Below, piece after piece: positions 57,350-64,000 of a DNA stretch of 64,000 bases. The notes under the pieces were generated by a model. That model was not told where the DNA came from and searched no databases. It saw only the letters and a list, made by a program, of their open reading frames with translations. How positions within the stretch are numbered: the stretch's first letter is position 1; every line of letters begins with the position of its first letter. The stretch is from positions 11,044,345-11,108,344 of the forward strand of contig CM073326.1 of the NCBI GenBank assembly GCA_037043015.1, written 5' to 3'. The translations under genes were made by a program, and so were the position numbers. Source of the stretch: Bryum argenteum. Taxonomy: Eukaryota; Streptophyta; Bryopsida; Bryales; Bryaceae.

Positions 57350-59840
57350 GCAAAAAGTCTTGAAGAAGAGTTGAAGAAAACATCTCTAAAACGTTTACTG
57401 ATTTTAGAGGTGCCGATTTATTCCATAAGTTAGAATCCAACATAAGTGAGATGAGATGACATAGTTTTGTAATTGAATAATCAATCAACTTATGAGAAAC
57501 CAAGATGACCCGGACCAGTCACTATAACACAAATCCGACCAGAGAAATCTGCAAAATTACTGCACCCCATGGTTTCCAATTTATATCATTTTCAACAATT
57601 AAAATTTTATTAACCTATTGTTGATTTAAATCTCCTACAACTACAAGTACCATTGACAAATTTTAATTATCCAATTAAGTCAATTCAAGATAATATAGTT
57701 TGCAAGACAAAGACTTCTATCCTCTCAAGAGTCAATCTTGCAAATAAACAATTCAAAATACCAAAAATGTTGTCAAAAAATTCAACAAATAAAAGATTAC
57801 ATGGTTATTAGTATATAATACTATGCTATTGGATGTACTAACACTAATTGCAACCATATTAAATAATATATTCACTATTTATACATTAATAGGACAAGTG
57901 GTTACAAGGAAGTTAGGGTTTTCTAACTTCCTCTTCACTATAAAGAGAGATGGTTTATTCTTCATTCTTCACACTTCTTATTTTTCAAACTTACAACATT
58001 CAAGCAATATTAGTTCTTCATATCTTCTACACTTCTTGATGGATCATAAAATGTACTTTGAGCACATCCTTAATTTGAAGAATGGCTATAGTGCCAATGA
58101 AGAAATTCATTTTAAAAGCTATCGGACTTTATGAATTTGCTACTTGAACTTCATGGCATGGAAAGATTTCATAAGAGTTTCTAGAGGAAGCATTTACAAA
58201 TCTTAAACAAGATTCAAAAACGACAAAGGTGAATCACAAATATTGCTCTATTATTCCACCTAATTAGATGGAAGTTTTTGCAAAAGCCTTCAATTTGTAT
58301 TCAAAACTTAAAACCAAAAGTTTCAATTTTCTACTTTTCAAACTATACAAAAAACAACTTAATGTGGTTACAACAAGTATGTGCATAAATGACGAAATAC
58401 AAAAAAGTCATTAAAATACATAAGTGCCATTTTCATATTTAAATACAAAATTGGTGAGTTATCATTTAATGTGGCCAACTTTATGCAAGATGCACTTAAT
58501 GGTGAATATGTGAATTGGCCCACAATATTTATGAAGCAAATTCATTTTGAGTTAAAAAGAATAAAATTCGAGTTGAATGAAAGTTCTCCTACGACAATTC
58601 AAACAAGAAGTGTCATTCACTTAACCTTTATTTTTTCAAAATTGAGGATTTTATCCCCTATTTTGCTCCACAAAATCCATGTTTCTAAAAAAAACCAAAC
58701 ACGGAAGTTACTTTCTCTTTTGTCACAAAACACTTTTAGCATATTTGAGTAAACTTAAAAATACTCACAATTTTAAAAAGATAGATGCTACTGAAATTAC
58801 AGAAGTTGAGAATAATTCTTTGCAAACAATGATCAAATGAAGAAGAAAACAACAAATGTGTTAATTTTACATTAGGTTCTTCACTTCTAAAACAATTTAA
58901 AACTGTAGGACAATGTACAAATAATAATTTACACTCAGAAAGAAATCATATCTCTCTTTCTGTTGTTGTACATCATACATCTACAAGTGTAAAACATTCA
59001 AGAACACTCAAAAGGCTCAATTCGAAGTTATTTCAATTATGCAAGAAAAATCGCAAATATGTCGCATATATATCAACTTTTTTTCAATCACAAGAAGAGA
59101 TGATAAGATTTTAGTTTTCAAAGATTATGCCATATCACGAAAAGTTGTTGCAGAAAGTGTGTCATTGGTACAAAACAAGACCAAAAGGTCTTGTAGTTTA
59201 ATACTACTAATAGTCTAGCCAAGACAAAAAAATTTAAGGCTATACGTCTTTTTACTCAAGCTGTTGATTTGATACTAAAAATATTCAGAATAATAATGGT
59301 GAAGCTGATCTACATCGGTCACTTGCTGAAATCACTTGTGCAGATGCTCCAAAATCTGTGGATATCACTACCAATCATGTACACAAAAATCAAAAATTCA
59401 AAGTTGCTGCAACACTAGGTACTAAAATTCTTGAAAATAAAAAAAACTTGTGATTGCTACTCTTGCTCGTGATATTGATCTTCTTTTAAATGTTGCTCAC
59501 CATCCTGAAAGATTTAACGATTCTACACGTATTGTCTCTAAAAATGCAGCTAAAGTGACTAAAAAACTGCAAAAAGTAGAACATACTTACTTCAACTACG
59601 TCCAAATACGATAGTGAAGAATCCAGCTTCAGTTCCAATCTTTGCAGTTCGCATCTCAGTGGCTACAGATGTACAAACTCAAGCTACGACTCCAACTCCA
59701 AAACAAAAAAAGTGCAAAGCTGCTGTCGGGCTGACTTCTGCGAAGCAGACTAGCAAGCGTCGAAGTGCTCCGGTGACCTAGCTAACGGCGACTTAGCGTT
59801 CCAGGTCCAAGCAACGTCGCCGACAAACAATAAACCTGCA
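57350..59840. other. AT-rich, decayed repeat DNA
   Basis: Open frames at 57823-58134 and 58471-58752 are low-complexity by-products of AT-rich DNA. Codon-like, mildly GC-richer DNA near 59300-59760 may belong to the ORF that follows, but its frame is broken. Confidence 0.35.
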
Positions 59841-60383
59841 GTGCAAGCGGAAGCGACGTTTCTTCTCGACGACCTAGATGCCGATACCGTAGCGGTGACA
59901 GATGTTGTGGCGCGTGAAAGCCAGTCTAGAGGCATCGCAAGGGAAATGGACAAAGCTGTTATCGCAAACGATGAGGTCAACTATCCAATACAGTTACAAG
60001 CTGGCCTTAAGAATCTCGGAGGAAGCGCGGCTGAGCTTCGGGAAGATAGCGCGGTTGAACATGTCAATGATGACAACAAAGGCGGGGCGGCAGAACCGCG
60101 ATCCCTCGCTTCCCATGCGTGCCAGCCACGGGCGGTACCTCAGCATGTAGCTAGCAATGCAGCTCCCCATGCGACGACCACCGACCACTTTGCTGAACGT
60201 TGGAGCGCCAACCCTAAAAAGCAAACACCATCGGCTACAAAAAGCTTGTTAATGGAAACGACCACACTTCCACAGATAGCTCCAGACATTCACAAACGAG
60301 GACAAGGGGAACGTGTGAATTTAGGATTTTTTAACCCTAATTCCTCGCTGGTATTCTATTTTAAGAATGTTCCGTCTGACTAA
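59841..60383 (+). CDS. Hypothetical ORF of 180 codons
   Basis: The frame is GC-richer than its surroundings and reads FLLDDLDADTVAVTDVVARE, AELREDSAVEHVNDDNKGGA and RVNLGFFNPNSSLVFYFKN. It is acidic and hydrophilic without a recognisable domain. Related sequence seems to continue upstream from about 59630 in a broken frame. It may be part of a transposon-encoded protein, since it lies between the two Harbinger remnants. Confidence that it is expressed is low. Confidence 0.25.
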   Translation: MQAEATFLLDDLDADTVAVTDVVARESQSRGIAREMDKAVIANDEVNYPIQLQAGLKNLGGSAAELREDSAVEHVNDDNKGGAAEPRSLASHACQPRAVPQHVASNAAPHATTTDHFAERWSANPKKQTPSATKSLLMETTTLPQIAPDIHKRGQGERVNLGFFNPNSSLVFYFKNVPSD

Positions 60384-60848
60384 TATAAAGAAGATTTGGT
60401 GGACATACGGGCTCGCTGTAACTGAAACATATAAAAAGAAGTAGTACAAATTAAATACAATAAAATTGACACAAGTGAGATAGACATGGCTTTTGAGCTT
60501 GAAGAAATTATTACCGAAAGAAGAGGAGATAGAACTGAGAGGACAAAAAATATGCTGAATCTTATTTGATGCTAGTGGATGTGTATAACAAATAACAACT
60601 AGAGAGAAAAAGTAACTTAGTATTTCCACATGATGGCAGCATGGAACCTGAGGATATCTAGAGTTTTTCAATAATGCAATCTATCTATTAGTCTACCTTT
60701 GGAAGCAACTCATTAGTTCTAGCAAAATATTTTAATCTTGCTACTTCACTATCTACCATTTTACCAAATTAAAGTAAATTTTGGTGTAAAATTTGTTCTT
60801 CTTTGAGGCTGACGATGGTTCGGAGTGAATTGTACTAACGGGTTGAAT

Positions 60849-61900
60849 CTAATCTTCAGTATTGTTTGCTGGATTTTTTTGTCCTTCCATACTAGTGTTG
60901 TCCACTATAGTAGCACTTACGTGCTTCATAATAGAACCGGCTTGATGCCCCCAATGTTCACTGGAATCATAAAACTTACCTTCATGCTGGTCATCTCTTG
61001 AAATCAAGTTGGCAAGTTTGTTCTCCTTGTATTGCTTAAAAACCGTCTCAAATTTCTTTCGCCATACCTCCGCCCTTCTTAAAAAACCAGAAATTGCCTC
61101 TATCATTTGTGCTTGAAGTCAAACCCATGTATCAACACCTAGTCAAAATCAACATCGTCATTGATACCTTGTATGCACATGTACTCAAAAACATGAGAAA
61201 ATGCCAAAAAATAAGCTAAAAGCCTTCAAAATGGCTTTGAAAAATTAACTACACTATGTCAAGCTAGAGTAGAAAGTTTATAGATACATTCATAAGAGCT
61301 TTGTCATGGAAGAGCTTTGTCATGGAAGGACAAAGTGGGAGTGGATGGTTAGCTCAAATGGCTTCCTATAATGACTATGAGGTCCATGGTTCAACTTATT
61401 GGCAGTATTTTGTCGAATTCTTTGAAGGCCAATTTCAAGTTTCAATAGGGAAAGGGGGAGGGGGCCATTTGGCCAATACTTTAGCCTTTACTTGACTACT
61501 AGCGAAAGCAAAGGCATCGGAAGGCATTTGTCTTTTACCGAAACTTCTAACTTCTTACAAAAACAACAGCAAAATAATTTAACAACAGTAATGTACTTTG
61601 TTTTTTTGCATGCTTCTTGAATTCTGTATGCATCTCCCCACGCTTAGAAATCAATTGCTCTACTTCGTTGTCCAACCATATTTTCTTCTTCTCTCCTTCT
61701 TCATCTTCTTCTTCACCTTGTTCACCTTCTACCTTCACCTTAGTGGCTTTCCTCTTGGCCGGAATTTTATTCTTTGCTATTAAACCTCTCTTCTTCCTTG
61801 TGGTTTCAATCGATCATTCTATAATCTCTATATCATTTTCTACTTCCATTTATCTTCCTCCTTCAAAATCTTCTCTCAAATTCCTTGCAAGTGGAGAAAG
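60849..61900 (-). pseudogene. Myb/SANT-like (trihelix) protein, transposon-associated remnant
   Basis: On the minus strand, an acidic region (EGEQGEEEDEEGEKKKIW) leads into WLDNEVEQLISKRGEMHTEF and KKHAKKQ (about 61690-61600), the first helices of a Myb/SANT domain. The distal part of such a domain follows at 61106-60849: WRKKFETVFKQYKENKLANL, then KFYDSSEHWGHQAGSIM. Proteins of this build are the second ORF of PIF/Harbinger elements and help the transposase bind DNA. A gap of about 500 bp with stops lies between, so the gene is either spliced or broken. Confidence 0.55.
61320..61480 (+). mobile_element. SINE-like segment with tRNA-type promoter boxes (tentative)
   Basis: GGATGGTTAGCTCAAATGG resembles a polymerase III A box and GGTCCATGGTTCAACTT a B box, about 30 bp apart. 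Roughly 90 bp of body follow. It lies between the two parts of the Myb/SANT ORF on the other strand, so an insertion there would explain the break. Without a second copy or flanking duplication this is tentative. Confidence 0.35.
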
Positions 61901-62980
61901 GTGTTGGACATAAAATCTAATGTTCCAAATCTACTGGAAATTGCCTTCAAGGCTCAAAATAATTCTCAACCCTAACGAGGTTGTCCTCCTCTTGGCTACT
62001 AACATACCGACATTGTGAGTAAGCAGCCATTGCAAAAAGAATCACATGTTCTTAACCTAAAGAGGTTTTTTTTCCAAGATTTACTTGGTAAAAATAATAA
62101 TTAATCAATCTTTGGAAAGTCGTCAAAGTTGGTAGCCTTGAAAAAGTTTCCACAACTACCAATGTTGGTAGATTTTCAATAACTTCTTTTTGGTGGAACT
62201 TCTTTTCTTGAAATTTGGCATACATGTAATCAACTTAAAGATTTATTTTTGGTAAAACTCTCGTGGTAAAATACTGATTTTTGAGCTCTCATGAGACTTT
62301 TAGAGTTGGCAATGCTGAAATTTTCTCAATGCATAGTCAAAAACAACATTTTGATTGGTACTCCACATTATTGCTAGGTGAGAACCGATGTCTGCTCAGA
62401 GGAGAGCTCCGTAATTCCTGGTTAGAGGAAATCTGTGAGTTAATCACTGGAAGGCGTTTTCAGGCAGTAAGTGGAAGCTGGCCTTGCTGCGGAGCCCCTG
62501 TTAACGTCATTCAGTGATTTGTGTGTAGCGTGTGGGGAGAGTAGTGTTGGATTGGGCTCGACCTGCCATTTCTGCTTTGATCTGTTGAAACGAGTGTTCA
62601 AGACTGCAGATCTGTGAAAGCAAATCTGAAATGCGACTGGGGCTTGGCGTTGGAACTCCGATCTGCGGCTCTTGAGCGCTCCAGATACATGCTCAAAACA
62701 AGATCTAGGTTGGTACAAGGAAGACGAACACACGCTTACACTCATTACTCACGGTACTCTTCTCTGCCAGATCTTCACAATCTCTCACAATTTCACCCCT
62801 CTAGATACCATTAGCATAGATCTTTCTATACATTTGTTTCTTGCAAGGCTACTCGCATCAACTTAGAACACGGAGTAGTCGCTCTGAATCAAGTAGAATT
62901 TGAGATTTGTGTGTACGAAACCATGCATTTCAGTAGACAGTAATAGAAATTCTCAATAGGGAGGCTATTTCCGAGGTCAT
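61901..62980. other. Repetitive DNA, no gene
   Basis: Nothing recognisable apart from a composition change near 62370, where GC-richer DNA begins and continues to the window end. Confidence 0.35.
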
Positions 62981-63140
62981 CAGTGAATTCTCAGTCTGTG
63001 TCTAGTTGGCGCTTCAAAGCTAGAGCTTAGAATGCTGCGAAGCATGCTCACTTTCAATCACAGTGAATTCCCCGTTTGTGTCTAGTTGACGCTTCAAACC
63101 TAGAGCTTAGAATGCTGCAAAGCATACTCACATTCAATCG
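62981..63140. repeat. Two-copy tandem repeat of 80 bp
   Basis: Copies 62981-63060 and 63061-63140 each begin CAGTGAATTC and contain TGTGTCTAGTTG, CGCTTCAAA and AGAGCTTAGAATGCTGC, with about ten differences. Such duplications are common inside retrotransposon LTRs. Confidence 0.9.
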
Positions 63141-64000
63141 CGGTACGAACATTTTTGCATGAACTAGAAAGCTGTAGATCGTAGTACAGATACTTGCAGC
63201 TTGGTGTTTCTTTTTCCAGATCGCACATGTAGGAAATCTAGACCTTGTCTATGCACGTATAAAGTCTACTCGCGCCTCTAAGATCCGAATCTACAACACA
63301 ATCGTGCTGGTCTCGTGAACCTAGAAGTGTTGATCCGCAACACAATCAGTCAATTGGTTGAAGGATATACCAGATCCGAAAGGCCTGCTTTCAGAACTCA
63401 AGTTGCCCAACGTCTCAGTGGATGCACTAGATCAACTGCCGATTAGTCTCGGCCGGGGTGGAAGCTAGTAAGCACAGACAACCGTCGGTGAAGCGAAACA
63501 ACCAAAGTCCTCTCGAAGCTCTAGAGCCTCTCTGTTGATTCAAGTTGACTATCACCGCAAGTTGACCATTGCAAGGGAGTAAGCGCTCAGCTCGCCAACC
63601 ACACTACCAAGATCTCATCCGACACTGCCAAGATCTGAAGCACATCCGTCACAGACAACTTCTCACGCTTCGGTAGTCCTGCACCTGCAAAGTGGATACG
63701 ACCCTGAGCACAATCGACACGCCAGTAACAACGCGACCTCGGCCATCGAAGCTGCCATCGACTTGCACCATCGACCACTGCCATCGAGCTTACACTGCTG
63801 CCATCGACCGCCGCAGATCACCAAATATCGAGCTCGCTACAGCCAGTGAAAGAAGAGCACCTCAACTCTTACTCAAGGCCCGCACTACATCGTCGCAACA
63901 ACACACGCAGGAGCGCATCACCGCAGCACCCCACCGACGTCACTCCACCACCGCACCACCACAGTGCACAACGTCCTAACGGTACAGCTCCTAACTTGGT
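63141..64000. other. GC-richer DNA, possible LTR, cut by the window edge
   Basis: The window stops at CTAACTTGGT. Many plant LTR retrotransposons have a primer-binding site beginning TGGTATCAGAGC directly after the 5' LTR, so the last bases could be its start. Five bases are too few to decide. The open frame at 63692-63979 is proline-, threonine- and histidine-rich and resembles no family. Confidence 0.25.

Noticed and set aside
1-64000. CRISPR arrays, bacterial operons or organellar genes
   Set aside because: All repeats found are direct tandems without spacers or are transposons, and the genes are spliced plant nuclear genes.

Overview
This is a nuclear window from a land plant or close relative. 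Seven multi-exon genes have GT-AG introns that I could place by eye, and they encode plant-type families: a plant APH-1, a peroxisomal serine:glyoxylate aminotransferase ending in SRI, a nucleolar NOP2-type methyltransferase, a REM-like protein with several B3 domains, a plant-type ENTH protein, CDC6, and an MBD10/11-like methyl-CpG-binding-domain protein. Intergenic DNA is AT-rich and full of small transposons. A large orphan ORF and piggyBac-type elements suggest an early-diverging lineage (bryophyte, lycophyte or fern), but that placement is inference and weak.

Layout. 1-0.9 kb: short tandem repeats split by a TTA-flanked MITE. 3.5-5.4 kb (-): APH-1. 6.4-6.7 kb: a 171-bp tandem duplication at the 3' side of the aminotransferase gene (6.8-9.2 kb, -). 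10.7-15.5 kb (-): NOP2, with telomere-like boxes in intron 1 and a 24-bp minisatellite just upstream of its start. 16.7-17.4 kb: first copy of a TTAA-type element, with a truncated SINE inside it. 20.0-24.1 kb (+): B3 gene. 26.3-27.0 kb: a full SINE interrupted by a MITE. 28.4-31.0 kb (+): ENTH gene. 32.6-36.9 kb (-): CDC6. 37.0-38.9 kb (-): MBD gene, only 135 bp from CDC6. 40.3-41.1 kb: short tandem repeats and a second SINE. 42.5-45.4 kb (-): large orphan ORF, probably transposase-derived. 46.3-49.7 kb: two more TTAA-type elements. 50.2-52.3 kb: GC-richer coding-like DNA of unknown nature. 52.4-56.4 kb (+): broken piggyBac-superfamily transposase. 57-62 kb: broken PIF/Harbinger transposase and, on the other strand, a Myb/SANT ORF. 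62-64 kb: repetitive DNA, possibly the start of an LTR retrotransposon.

The host genes are housekeeping or regulatory (photorespiration, ribosome biogenesis, replication licensing, chromatin, endocytosis, intramembrane proteolysis) and do not form a pathway. The most striking feature is the piggyBac system: a disrupted transposase and, 3-36 kb away, three non-autonomous elements with CCCC-starting inverted repeats and TTAA or near-TTAA target duplications. As far as I know this superfamily is rarely reported from land plants. Insertion order can be read at several sites: SINE into TTAA element, MITE into SINE, MITE into tandem repeat, and extra DNA into the transposase gene.
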